This document shows positions 49,562 through 60,617 of a stretch of 64,000 bases of DNA, piece by piece. Under the pieces are notes generated by a model, which was not told the origin of the DNA, searched no databases, and saw only the letters and a program-made list of their open reading frames with translations. A program made the position numbers and the translations under genes. The stretch covers positions 351,416 to 415,415 of the forward strand of contig NZ_LIPF01000010.1 in NCBI RefSeq assembly GCF_001905385.1, given 5' to 3'. Each line of letters opens with the position of its first letter. Position 1 is the first letter of the stretch. Source of the stretch: Streptomyces sp. CB02414 (GTDB taxonomy: Bacteria > Actinomycetota > Actinomycetes > Streptomycetales > Streptomycetaceae).

Positions 49562-52447
<2,886 letters not shown>

Positions 52448-52511
52448 TGCGGAGGCCTCCTGGTCTGACGACCTTCGAGGGGCACCACGGCGCGGGTACC
52501 CGGACGGCCTC

Positions 52512-52715
52512 CCCCTCTGTCATCTCGACCTGAGAGCTTCACCGGGCGGGCCCGAGGACCCTCCCGGCTTTCACCGTCGGTGAGAGCGGAAGCCGTCGAC
52601 ACCCGCTCTGCTTTCCAGAGTGACCTCGTCCGTGCGGTACGTGAGCCTGAGAGATTCCGGGGAGGATTTGCTCCTTCGGCGCCTCCGGTGATGTCCGGAG
52701 GACTCTCCCGCACGG
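52512..52715 (-). ncRNA. Glycine riboswitch, tandem aptamers, upstream of gcvP
   Basis: On the minus strand the first aptamer is closed by CCGTGCGG/CCGCACGG (52715-52708 with 52637-52630) and contains the conserved GGCGCCGAAGGAGCAA and CTCTCAGGC boxes. A second aptamer follows with GGTGAAAGCC, GGTGAAGCTCTCAGG and GACAGAG. The second is less canonical. Boundaries are by eye. Tandem glycine aptamers normally switch on glycine cleavage genes. Confidence 0.88.
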
Positions 52716-52868
52716 GGTCAGCAGCCGCTGTCAGCGTACCAGCGAGGCCGCCGCACGGACCTTCGAGTGGCCGACCGCCTCTATGTGCTCTTTCGTAGTA
52801 CTACGGATGATTTCGGCGGCTGGCGGGTCGGCTGGTGCACGACCCCAGTACGACCATGTGGAGGGCCC

Positions 52869-53246
52869 GTGCGTACCGAGATAGACCCGCGCAACCTGAT
52901 CGGCCGCAAGGCGTTCGACCGCAATGGCACCCGGATCGGCACCGTCGACGAGGTCTACCTCGACGATGCCACCGGCGTTCCGGAGTGGGCGGCCATACGC
53001 ACCGGACTGTTCAGCAGGGACGCCTTCGTGCCCCTGGAGCCGAGCGAACTGGTGGACGGCACCCTGCGCGTGCCCTTCGACCGGGCTCTGATCAAGGAAG
53101 CGCCCGACTTCGGCGTCGGCCGCCACCTCTCTCCGGAGCAGGAACTGCAGCTCTACCACCACTACGGCCTCGACGTCGCCGCCCCTCCCCCGCCGCCCGA
53201 CCATGACTTCGGCAAGCTGGCTGGCCAGGACAAAGAGGACGCCTGA
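52869..53246 (+). CDS. PRC-barrel domain protein
   Basis: A 125-residue protein whose N-terminal two-thirds is a PRC-barrel ('LIGRKAFDRNGTRIGTVDEV', 'YLDDATGVPEWAAIRTGLF'). A C-terminal tail contains 'LSPEQELQLYHHYGLD' and a proline run. PRC barrels occur in RimM and photosynthetic reaction-centre H subunits and act as protein- or RNA-binding modules. The role here is unknown. The GTG has GGAGG 6 bases upstream; longer upstream frames would run into the riboswitch promoter region. Confidence 0.85.
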   Translation: MRTEIDPRNLIGRKAFDRNGTRIGTVDEVYLDDATGVPEWAAIRTGLFSRDAFVPLEPSELVDGTLRVPFDRALIKEAPDFGVGRHLSPEQELQLYHHYGLDVAAPPPPPDHDFGKLAGQDKEDA

Positions 53247-53340
53247 CGGCCTCTTCCGCCCCACCGCCCCGCGGCACCTGCCCTCAGCCGGAGGCCAGCC
53301 GCACGGAGCCCACCGGCCCGGCCCCGGTGCCAGACCCGGG

Positions 53341-53723
53341 ACAGGCCGCCGCGCCGAACTCCGGGAAAGCCCCCACGTCAGCCCCCGGACAGGCCCCCAC
53401 ATCAGGGCTCGGAGCCGTCACCCCCACCCGAACCCGGACACGCTTCCGCACCGGAACCCGGGGCAGTCTCCACCTGCCGACCCGGGCAGGTCCCCACATC
53501 AGCACTCAGACCGGACCCGACGCCGACACCCGGACAGACCACCGCATCCAACCCCGGGCAGTCTCCGCGTCGTACCTCAGGGCAGTCTCCACGTCGTCGC
53601 CCGGACAGGGGCCCGCATCATGCTCGGACCGGACCCCGCGCCGGCATCCGGACAGGCCTCCGCGTCGCAACTCGCGCCAGTCCCCGCGTCCCAACCCGGG
53701 CCGGTCTCCACACCGGCTTCCGT
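53341..53723. repeat. Degenerate 24-bp minisatellite overlapping the 3' end of dinB
   Basis: About 16 imperfect head-to-tail copies of a 23-25 bp unit (on the plus strand roughly RCAGKCYCCRCRTC-N5-CCCGG). Copies start near 53341, 53366, 53389, 53413, 53438, 53463, 53486, 53510, 53534, 53558, 53582, 53605, 53628, 53652, 53676 and 53700. The left two-thirds is beyond the dinB stop; the rest encodes its tail. The 330 bp between the PRC gene and dinB hold nothing else. Confidence 0.8.
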
Positions 53724-55091
53724 GGGCCCCGACGCGGCGGTCCCGGGTCTTCGTCCGGCCGGCGGGACCAGCGGCAGCGGGTCCGCCGGTGCCAGATCCG
53801 GGTCGTCCACCGGGAAGGTCCGCACCCGGCCGGTCCCCGAGTACGGCGTCTCGAACCGCACCGTGACCCGCCCCAGACCGCTGCCCTGCACCCAGCCGTG
53901 CCCGTACTCCGTGTGCCGCACGTCGTGCCCCGCCGGCCACCGGCGCTCGCCGGGTGCCGGGCGGTGCTCCTCGGCGGGCTCGGCCTCGGGCTCCTCGGCG
54001 AGCTCTTCGGCCCGGTCTCCCGCCGCCTGGGCGAAGAGGTCCTCCTGGGTGTAGTCGGCGAGGCCGCTGACGCCGACCCCGAGCAGCCGTACGCCGCCCG
54101 TGGTGTCCACCAGGTCCAGCAGCCGGGCCGCCGCCTCCCGCACCACCGCGGGGTCGTCCGTCGGCCCGCGCAGGGTCTCCGAGCGGGTCAGCGTGGAGAA
54201 GTCGTACCTGCGCACCTTGAGGACGATGGTCCGGCCGGACAGTCCGGAGCCGCGCAGCCTGCGCACACACCGGTCCGCCAGCCGCCGCACCTCCATGCCG
54301 ACCCGTGTCCGGTCGTGGATGTCGACGTCGTAGGTGTCCTCGACCGACACCGACTTGGTCTCCCGCTCGGCCACCACGGGCCGCTCGTCACGCGCCAGGG
54401 CCATCGCGTACAGGGCGTGCCCGTGCGCCTTGCCCAGCAGCCGTACGAGCTCGTCCTCGCCCGCCTCGGCGAGCTCGCCGACCGTGGTGATGCCGGCCCG
54501 CCGCAGGTGGTCGCCGGTGGCCGGTCCCACGCCGGGCAGCGTCCGCACGGACATCGGCTCCAGCATGGCCCGCTCCGTACCCGGCGGGATCAGCACCAGC
54601 CCGTCGGGCTTGGCCTCCTCCGAGGCGATCTTGGCGAGCATCTTGGAGGCGGCCAGCCCCACCGACCCCGTGAGACCGGTGACGGTGCGGATGTCCGCAC
54701 GGAGCCTCGCCCCCGCCAGCCGCGCGGAGTCCGCGTCCCAGGCCGCGCCGCCGGCCTCCAGGTCCACGAACGCCTCGTCCAGGCTCAGCGGCTCCACCAG
54801 CGGCGACAGCGCCCGCAGGAGCCGCATCACCTGCTCGCTGATCGACCGGTACAGCTCGAAGCGCGGGACGAGGTACGCGGCATTGGGGGCCAGGCGCCTG
54901 GCCTGCCCCATGGGCATCGCCGAGTGGACGCCGAAGACCCGCGCCTCGTACGACGCGGTGGCCACCACTCCGCGCGGGCCCAGGCCTCCCACGACCACGG
55001 CCTTCCCGCGCAGACTCGGTTTGGACGCCTGCTCCACCGAGGCGAAGAAGGCATCCATGTCGAGATGCAGGATCGTGGGCGCGGCTCTCAC
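53577..55091 (-). CDS. dinB: DNA polymerase IV (Y-family)
   Basis: A 504-residue translesion polymerase. The catalytic acidic residues are in 'LHLDMDAFFASVEQ' (residues 8-21, with steric-gate Phe) and 'LSLDEAFVDLE' (about 101-111). 'LPGVGPATGDHLRRAGI' is the helix-hairpin-helix. The little-finger domain ends near residue 340, followed by an acidic linker and a block 'HTEYGHGWVQGSGLGRVTVR' that resembles the C-terminal domain of actinobacterial DinB2-like enzymes. The last 50 residues are encoded by the 24-bp minisatellite, so the C-terminus is low-complexity. Length is above the usual 350-470. Confidence 0.93.
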   Translation of the reverse strand: MRAAPTILHLDMDAFFASVEQASKPSLRGKAVVVGGLGPRGVVATASYEARVFGVHSAMPMGQARRLAPNAAYLVPRFELYRSISEQVMRLLRALSPLVEPLSLDEAFVDLEAGGAAWDADSARLAGARLRADIRTVTGLTGSVGLAASKMLAKIASEEAKPDGLVLIPPGTERAMLEPMSVRTLPGVGPATGDHLRRAGITTVGELAEAGEDELVRLLGKAHGHALYAMALARDERPVVAERETKSVSVEDTYDVDIHDRTRVGMEVRRLADRCVRRLRGSGLSGRTIVLKVRRYDFSTLTRSETLRGPTDDPAVVREAAARLLDLVDTTGGVRLLGVGVSGLADYTQEDLFAQAAGDRAEELAEEPEAEPAEEHRPAPGERRWPAGHDVRHTEYGHGWVQGSGLGRVTVRFETPYSGTGRVRTFPVDDPDLAPADPLPLVPPAGRRPGTAASGPTEAGVETGPGWDAGTGASCDAEACPDAGAGSGPSMMRAPVRATTWRLP

Positions 55092-55145
55092 ATGTCCGAT
55101 GGTGCCTCACACCACTGACAATGCCCCGTCGGCGTGCGGCAGTGC

Positions 55146-55829
55146 TCAGACGGCCCGGTTGCGCCGCCGCGCCAGCTCGTCGGCGGGATTGTGCCCGACC
55201 AGGGTCTCGCCCGTGTCGATCCGCTCGCCGTGCAACTGGGAGAGCGCGCTCTCCACGTCCCGCCAGACCACGCCGACGGCGATGCCGAAGACGCCCTGGC
55301 CACCCTGGAGCAGGGCGTGCACCTCGTCGGGCGAGGTGCACTCGTGGACCGTGGCGCCGTCGCTCATCAGCGTCATCCGCTCCAGGTCACGGAAGCCGCG
55401 CTCCCTGAGGTGCTGGACAGCGGTGCGGATGTTCTGCAGGGAGACACCGGTGTCCAGGAAGCGCTTGACGATCTTCAGTACGACCACGTCGCGGAAGCTG
55501 TACAGGCGCTGCGTCCCGGAGCCGTGCGCCGGTCTCACGCTGGGCTCGACGAGGCCGGTGCGGGCCCAGTAGTCGAGCTGTCGGTAGGTGATGCCGGCGG
55601 CCGCACAGGCCGTCGGCCCGCGGTAGCCGATCTGCTCGGACGCCATGGACGTCGCCCCTCCGCTGCTCGGCACCGCAGCCGGTCGCTGCGGGGCCGGGTC
55701 GGCCACGCCACCGTGCTGCGGGTAGGCCCCGCCAGCACGGAGCCGGGAGCCCGGGGGAGGGTACGGACCGCTTGCCCCGAGGCCGTGCCCGGAGCCACCC
55801 CCGGCCGTACCGTCGCCGCTGATTCTCAC
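55146..55829 (-). CDS. MerR-family regulator (Rv1830-like position)
   Basis: A 227-residue MerR-type protein. A Gly/Pro-rich disordered N-terminus of about 60 residues precedes the winged helix-turn-helix ('RGPTACAAAGITYRQLDYWA', 'TGLVEPSVRPAHGSGTQRLY'), a coupling helix and a short C-terminal block. No metal-binding cysteines are visible. It lies in the conserved actinobacterial block next to DUF151 and the FtsR-like gene, matching the second MerR gene of that block. The GTG start is backed by GGAGG 5 bases upstream. Confidence 0.87.
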   Translation of the reverse strand: MRISGDGTAGGGSGHGLGASGPYPPPGSRLRAGGAYPQHGGVADPAPQRPAAVPSSGGATSMASEQIGYRGPTACAAAGITYRQLDYWARTGLVEPSVRPAHGSGTQRLYSFRDVVVLKIVKRFLDTGVSLQNIRTAVQHLRERGFRDLERMTLMSDGATVHECTSPDEVHALLQGGQGVFGIAVGVVWRDVESALSQLHGERIDTGETLVGHNPADELARRRNRAV

Positions 55830-56020
55830 GCCGACCTCCGTCCTTGACCTGCCTCCTCGACGGTAGGCAGTCACCAAGGGTGCGTCAACGATCGCCACAC
55901 TCGCCACGCCGAGTGATAATCACCCTACGAGTGGTTTCCCGTGCCCGAGCGCGGGGAAAGGCTAGCCGAATGTGCCCGGAGAGGACCGCGCGCCGCCTCG
56001 GGGCACCTCACCCGCGCAGC

Positions 56021-56494
56021 TCACTGATTGCTGCTTCCGAAGTCCTCCGGCGAGATCTGGTCGAGGAACTCGCGGAACTTCTCCACCTCGTCCTCCTGCT
56101 CGTCCGGGATGGCGATGCCCGCGTCGTCGAGGACCGTGTCGCTGCCGTAGATCGGCGTCCCGGTGCGCAGCGCCAGCGCTATCGCGTCGGACGGCCGGGC
56201 ACTCACCTCGACACCGCTCGCGAAGACCAGCTCGGCGTAGAAGACGGAGTCGCGCAGGTCCGTGATGCGCACTTCCGTGAGCTCCTGGCCCACGGCTTCC
56301 AGCACGTCCTTGAACAGGTCGTGGGTCAGCGGGCGTGCGGGAGCCATGCCCTGCTGTGCGAAGGCGATCGCCGTCGCCTCCCCCGGCCCGATCCAGATGG
56401 GGAGGTAGCGTTCGCCTCCCACCTCGCGCAGCAGCACGATCGGTTGGTTGGAGGGCATCTCGACCCGGACACCTACGACATCGAGCTCGTTCAC
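56021..56494 (-). CDS. Bifunctional nuclease-family protein (DUF151)
   Basis: A 157-residue DUF151 protein: 'ELDVVGVRVEMPSNQPIVLL' at the N-terminus, then 'LPIWIGPGEATAIAFA' and 'VSARPSDAIALALRTGTPIY', the family signature. Some members have RNase and DNase activity in vitro; the cellular role is unclear. An acidic C-terminal tail ('DEQEDEVEKFREFLDQ') follows. It sits between the two MerR genes, as in Mycobacterium and Corynebacterium. Confidence 0.93.
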   Translation of the reverse strand: MNELDVVGVRVEMPSNQPIVLLREVGGERYLPIWIGPGEATAIAFAQQGMAPARPLTHDLFKDVLEAVGQELTEVRITDLRDSVFYAELVFASGVEVSARPSDAIALALRTGTPIYGSDTVLDDAGIAIPDEQEDEVEKFREFLDQISPEDFGSSNQ

Positions 56495-56625
56495 ACAGCA
56501 ACCCTAGGCCGTACCCGGGACATTTGGGTAGTCGGGCCGGGATCGGGTGGGCGATCCGGGTCGCGGGCCAGGACGAGGACCGGGCTGCTGGCCGGGCCTC
56601 GTACCGGCCGGGCCGTCGGGCCCGG

Positions 56626-57363
56626 TCAGGGCAGCCGCACGCCCAGGGCGGCCTGTACCAGCGCCGCGTGCAGTTTCACCGCCAGCCCCGCCAGCTCCTT
56701 GGTGCGCGCCTCGGCGTGCGCCCTGGTCTGCGGATTGCGGTGCCGCTTCAGCGGTGCCACCACCTGGTCCACAAGACCGGCCTCGCGGTCGGCGGCGGCC
56801 TTCATCACCCGCAGGTGGCGCGGCTCGATGCCGAACCGGCCCAGCTGGACCACCAGCGACGCCACGGTCACCGTCTCGGCGTCGTAGGCGCCGTCGGAGA
56901 GCGGGGCGACGAGTCCGTACGACTCCCACTCGTTCAGCTCCTGCTCGCCGATACCGGCCGCGGCGAGCAGTTCCTCCCGGCCGATCCGGACCGCCGCGGG
57001 CCCCTCCGCGGGCTCCGGCGCCGGCTCACCGTCCCGCTGCCGGCCCAGCGTCGGCAGCGGTACGGCCTCGCCGCGCTCCATGGCGTCCAGGTGCTCGCGG
57101 ATCACCTTCAGCGGCAGGTAGTGGTCGCGCTGCATGCGCAGCACCTGACCGAGACGCTCGACGTCGTGCGCGCTGAACTTGCGGTACCCGGCCGGGGTCC
57201 GCCGCGGCTCGACGAGCCCTTCCGACTCCAGAAAACGGATCTTGGAGATGGTGATGTCGGGGAATTCGTCGCGCAGTGCGTTCAGCACCGCGCCGATGCT
57301 CATCAGCCCACTGTCCGTGGCGGTGGTGCCGTTGCCGGCACCACCGCTCGGTGTTTGAAGCAT
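56626..57363 (-). CDS. ftsR: MerR-family regulator, FtsR-like
   Basis: A 245-residue MerR-type regulator. The winged helix 'LRDEFPDITISKIRFLESEG' followed by 'LVEPRRTPAGYRKFSAHDVE' is diagnostic of the FtsR/Rv1828 group, which in Corynebacterium activates ftsZ. It lies 42 bp downstream of the FHA gene, the same pairing as odhI-ftsR. The C-terminal half is a helical sensor domain without a known ligand. The gene name is by homologous position and motif, not proven function in Streptomyces. Confidence 0.88.
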   Translation of the reverse strand: MLQTPSGGAGNGTTATDSGLMSIGAVLNALRDEFPDITISKIRFLESEGLVEPRRTPAGYRKFSAHDVERLGQVLRMQRDHYLPLKVIREHLDAMERGEAVPLPTLGRQRDGEPAPEPAEGPAAVRIGREELLAAAGIGEQELNEWESYGLVAPLSDGAYDAETVTVASLVVQLGRFGIEPRHLRVMKAAADREAGLVDQVVAPLKRHRNPQTRAHAEARTKELAGLAVKLHAALVQAALGVRLP

Positions 57364-57405
57364 GGACCTTCCCTGGAGGTTCCCCGGGCGGTGGCCCGGG
57401 GGCGG

Positions 57406-58236
57406 TCAGTAGCCCCGCTGGCTCGCGTAGAAGACCAGCCGGTACTTGCCGATCTGCACCTCGTCACCGTTCGACAGGGCGACCTGGTCGATGCGCTCGC
57501 GGTTGACGTACGTGCCGTTCAGGCTGCCGACGTCGGCGACCGTGAACGAGCCGTCATGGCCGCGGCGGAACTCCACGTGCCGGCGCGAGACCGTCACGTC
57601 GTCCAGGAAGATGTCGCTCTGCGGGTGACGCCCGGCGGTGGTCAGCTCGCCGTCCAGCAGGAAGCGGCTGCCCGAGTTCGGGCCACGGCGCACGACCAGG
57701 AGAGCGGAGCCGAGCGGCAGCGCGTCCACGGCGGCCTGTGCCTCGGGCGAGAGCGACGGCATCGCGGTCTGGCCGGTGGCCTCGGCGTCGTACGCCTCCA
57801 GCCCCGAGATGGAGATCGTGGAGGTCGTCTCGGAGGCACGCTCGGGAACGGCACCCGGACGCAGCGGCGCTCCGCAGTTGGAGCAGAAGCGGCTGTTCTC
57901 CGCGTTGCGGTTACCGCACCTCGTACAGACCAGGGCCGACATGGACGGATCCTCCTGCCGCGGCTGCCCCGCCGGGGCGTTCGACGCGTACGGGCCGGAC
58001 GTGAACCCTCCACCCGTACCTGAGCCTGACGGTTGGCCGAAACCTATGCCGCCGGACTGTGCAGGGTCAACAGACGACGCGCCCTGACCACCGGAAATGT
58101 CACCGCCCGGACCAGCCACCTGGTCCCGGAACATCGGGCGCCCGCCCTCCGCGTCAGGCTGTGCCCGATGGCGAGCGGTCGCGTTCTCGCGGCCCTCTCG
58201 CGCACTCTTGCCGAACAACTTCGCAAACAACTTCAC
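57406..58236 (-). CDS. Zinc-ribbon FHA-domain protein (GarA/OdhI-like)
   Basis: A 276-residue protein. A basic N-terminus and Gly/Ser/Pro-rich linker (1-100) lead to a zinc ribbon ('CTRCGNRNAENSRFCSNCG'), the phospho-acceptor motif 'SETTSTISI', and a C-terminal FHA domain (about 175-265, 'GRHPQSDIFLDDVTVSRRHV', 'GSLNGTYVNRERI'). In Mycobacterium and Corynebacterium GarA/OdhI is phosphorylated by Ser/Thr kinases at the ETTS motif and inhibits 2-oxoglutarate dehydrogenase. The GTG start is supported by AAGGGGA. The zinc ribbon and linker make it longer than OdhI (about 145). Confidence 0.92.
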   Translation of the reverse strand: MKLFAKLFGKSAREGRENATARHRAQPDAEGGRPMFRDQVAGPGGDISGGQGASSVDPAQSGGIGFGQPSGSGTGGGFTSGPYASNAPAGQPRQEDPSMSALVCTRCGNRNAENSRFCSNCGAPLRPGAVPERASETTSTISISGLEAYDAEATGQTAMPSLSPEAQAAVDALPLGSALLVVRRGPNSGSRFLLDGELTTAGRHPQSDIFLDDVTVSRRHVEFRRGHDGSFTVADVGSLNGTYVNRERIDQVALSNGDEVQIGKYRLVFYASQRGY

Positions 58237-58426
58237 GGGCGATTCCCCTTGACCGAAACAGACCCGCCCGTGGGGCAGGACGAACCCTGACTGAACGTAC
58301 TGGCCGACCCGGACACCTTCACAACGTCCGTCTCCACCAGACAGTTTCCACCACGCACCACCCAATCGGTGCGCCGACCCCCCGCAACCTCATGCCCTGG
58401 CCGGACGCCCCCCATGCACCGCCGGT

Positions 58427-59278
58427 TCACTGGGAGGACGACCGAGCGTAGTCAGGCCGCTTCGCCGCTCGCAAGGCATCCACGACGATCTTGCTCGACC
58501 GCTCAACAGTAACGGTGGCCTGTTCCTTCTCCAGAGTCTGCACCACGCCTCCAGGAATGTTGAGAGCCGGTTCGAGGTCCTGCGGCTCGCCGATGACCTG
58601 GAAACGATAGGGCGCGTTGATCTTGTTCCCGTCGACGCTCACGGAGTTGTCGGAGTCCGTGAGGTACGTGTCGGCGACGACCCGGACACCGTTCACCTGT
58701 ATCGCCTCCGCCCCCGCCGCGCGCAGCTCCTGAATCGCGTCGAGCAGCATGTCCGCCTCGACCGCACCCTTCGCGTCCTCGATCGTCACCGTGATACCGG
58801 GCCCCTGCGCGGCCACGGTGCCCGCGAGGACGCCGAGTTGCCGCTCCCTTTCGAGCGTCTGCTTACGGGCCTCCTCCGCCTGGTCGGAGCTGTTCTCCAG
58901 CTCGTCGCGCTGCTTCTCGAGACCTTGCTTCTCGTCTTCTAGACGCTGACTGCGGTCGTCCAGTTCATCGAGGATGCGGACCAGATCCTCCTGCCGTGCG
59001 CCGCGCAGCGCGCCGTCGCCCTCGCTGTTCGAGGCCACCTGGACCGCGAGGCCGAATCCGAGGCCGAACAGGAGGAGGGCCACGATCAGTTGGGCCCGCG
59101 TGAGACGCGGCGGCCACAGACCCTTGACCAGCCGCTGCCTGCCGGTCAGTCCGGGCTGTCGCGGCCCCTGCGGGCTCCCGTCTGCCTCCGCCGGGGCCTC
59201 CGCCGGGGCCTTCGACGGCACCTCGTCGGGCAGTTCCTTGCGCAGGCCGCTCGCCCGCTGGTCGTCCTGGTCGCTCAT
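58427..59278 (-). CDS. DUF881 membrane-anchored coiled-coil protein
   Basis: A 283-residue protein: a polar cytoplasmic N-terminus (about 1-65), one transmembrane helix ('LIVALLLFGLGFGLAVQVA'), a coiled coil of about 50 residues ('LEDEKQGLEKQRDELENSSD') and the DUF881 domain ('GPGITVTIEDAKG', 'AIQVNGVRVVADTYLTDSD'). Its start is 5 bp beyond the end of the small basic protein gene. The role is unknown but tied to the envelope or division block by conserved neighbours. Confidence 0.92.
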   Translation of the reverse strand: MSDQDDQRASGLRKELPDEVPSKAPAEAPAEADGSPQGPRQPGLTGRQRLVKGLWPPRLTRAQLIVALLLFGLGFGLAVQVASNSEGDGALRGARQEDLVRILDELDDRSQRLEDEKQGLEKQRDELENSSDQAEEARKQTLERERQLGVLAGTVAAQGPGITVTIEDAKGAVEADMLLDAIQELRAAGAEAIQVNGVRVVADTYLTDSDNSVSVDGNKINAPYRFQVIGEPQDLEPALNIPGGVVQTLEKEQATVTVERSSKIVVDALRAAKRPDYARSSSQ

Positions 59279-59283
59279 CGGCC

Positions 59284-59616
59284 TCACGCCCGGAAGACGT
59301 GGCGGCGGATCGCCGCGGCGTTGGAGAAGATGCGGATACCGAGGACCACCACGACACCGGTGGACAGCTGGGCCCCGACGCCCAGCTTGTCGCCGAGGAA
59401 CACGATCAGCGCGGCGACGACCACGTTCGACAGGAACGACACCACGAAGACCTTGTCGTCGAAGATGCCGTCGAGCATGGCCCGCAGACCACCGAAGACG
59501 GCGTCGAGCGCCGCCACGACGGCGATCGGCAGATAAGGCTCGACGGCCGCCGGCACCTCCGGCCGGACCAACAGGCCGGCCACGACTCCCACGACGAGGC
59601 CCAGTACGGCGATCAC
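59284..59616 (-). CDS. sbp: Small basic family protein (Sbp)
   Basis: A 110-residue membrane protein with three hydrophobic segments: 'MIAVLGLVVGVVAGLLVRPE', 'AVVAALDAVFGGLRAMLDGI' and 'VVAALIVFLGDKLGVG'. It belongs to the Sbp family found next to ftsZ or pgsA in Gram-positives. It overlaps the upstream DUF881 gene by 4 bp and is 5 bp from the next one, so all three are co-translated. Function unknown. Confidence 0.92.
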   Translation of the reverse strand: MIAVLGLVVGVVAGLLVRPEVPAAVEPYLPIAVVAALDAVFGGLRAMLDGIFDDKVFVVSFLSNVVVAALIVFLGDKLGVGAQLSTGVVVVLGIRIFSNAAAIRRHVFRA

Positions 59617-60509
59617 GATGTGCCCTTCTCGGTTATCGGCTGTGCTGTACGTACGATCACACTCGACGCGGCCGGCAGCCGGAGGTCGTCCGCGACGGAG
59701 ATGGCGGTCCGGATTCCGTAGTTCTCCTGCAGGGCGTGCAGGTAGAACCCGTCGGCGCTGTCCTGGAACCGGCTGCTGAGCCGTTCGCCGTCCCCCACCG
59801 CGAGCACCGTGTACGGCGGTACCAGCGGCCTGTTGTCGACCAGGATCGCGTCACCGGCGGCCCTGATCGCCGACAGCGCCGTCAGGCGCTGGCCGTTGAT
59901 GGAGATCGCCTCGGCTCCCGACTCCCACAGCCCGTTCACCACGCGCTGCATGTCCCGGTCGCGCACCCGGCCCGTGTCGGAGAATCCGGAAGCGCCGCGC
60001 GGCTGCCCGTCGCCCCCGGTGCCGGCGTCCTTGGCGTCGTCGACCACGAGCTTCACCCCGGGGCCGTGAACCGCGACGGCGCCCGACAGGACGCCGACCA
60101 GGTCGGAGCGGTCGCTGTCGCCGTTCTTCTCGAGCGCCTCACGCTGCCGGGCGCTCACGTCGCCGCGCAGCTCCTCGATACTCTCCTCGAGCTTGTCGGC
60201 CGCCGAGGTCTCCTTCTCGATGCGGTCGACGAGTTCTTCGCGCTCCTTGGCGAGGGCGGGAGCGGCGACTCTCGCCTGGGCGGCACCGACCGTCACGACC
60301 AGCGCCGCCAGCACCAGGCCGGCGGCCAGGCCGAGCTTGGCCCGGAGGGTCTTGGGCAGACCGCCACCGCCCTCGGCCTTCTTCCGCGCGGCGGCCTCGG
60401 CGTATCCGTCGTCGAGGCTGTGGTCCATGACGTTGGTGAGCAAGGACATGGACGCGTCCGGGCGCGCGGGCCGCGTGGATGTGCTCCGAACGGGGGGTTG
60501 CTGCGGCAT
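59613..60509 (-). CDS. DUF881 membrane-anchored coiled-coil protein
   Basis: A 298-residue protein with the same layout as its neighbour: cytoplasmic tail ending in 'LTNVMDHSLDDGYAEAAARK', one transmembrane helix ('LGLAAGLVLAALVVTVGAA'), a coiled coil and a DUF881 domain ('GPGVKLVVDDAKDAG', 'AISINGQRLTALSAIRAAGD'). The second ATG is chosen; both possible starts have weak ribosome sites. First gene of a three-gene overlapping unit. Confidence 0.9.
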   Translation of the reverse strand: MPQQPPVRSTSTRPARPDASMSLLTNVMDHSLDDGYAEAAARKKAEGGGGLPKTLRAKLGLAAGLVLAALVVTVGAAQARVAAPALAKEREELVDRIEKETSAADKLEESIEELRGDVSARQREALEKNGDSDRSDLVGVLSGAVAVHGPGVKLVVDDAKDAGTGGDGQPRGASGFSDTGRVRDRDMQRVVNGLWESGAEAISINGQRLTALSAIRAAGDAILVDNRPLVPPYTVLAVGDGERLSSRFQDSADGFYLHALQENYGIRTAISVADDLRLPAASSVIVRTAQPITEKGTS

Positions 60510-60560
60510 GCCGCACATCGTCGCACGCCCCGGCCGCTACCTCCGAACGGCCCCACCGGC

Positions 60561-60598
60561 GTGCCGGACAGGCCCCCTTGGGGACACATGTCCGGCAC
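60561..60598 (-). terminator. Hairpin between the ManC-like gene and the DUF881 operon
   Basis: GTGCCGGACA and TGTCCGGCAC form a perfect 10-bp stem, with an inner CCCC/GGGG pairing in the loop. It lies 20 bp below the stop of the ManC-like gene and separates it from the DUF881 unit. Confidence 0.8.
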
Positions 60599-60617
60599 GC
60601 ACGCGTGCGGTGTGTTT

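Noticed and set aside
53247..53576. A separate gene between the PRC-barrel gene and dinB
   Set aside because: The open frames there are readings of the degenerate 24-bp repeats and change frame between copies; no start with a ribosome site was found.
53341..53723. CRISPR array
   Set aside because: Units are contiguous, degenerate and lack unique spacers, so this is a minisatellite.
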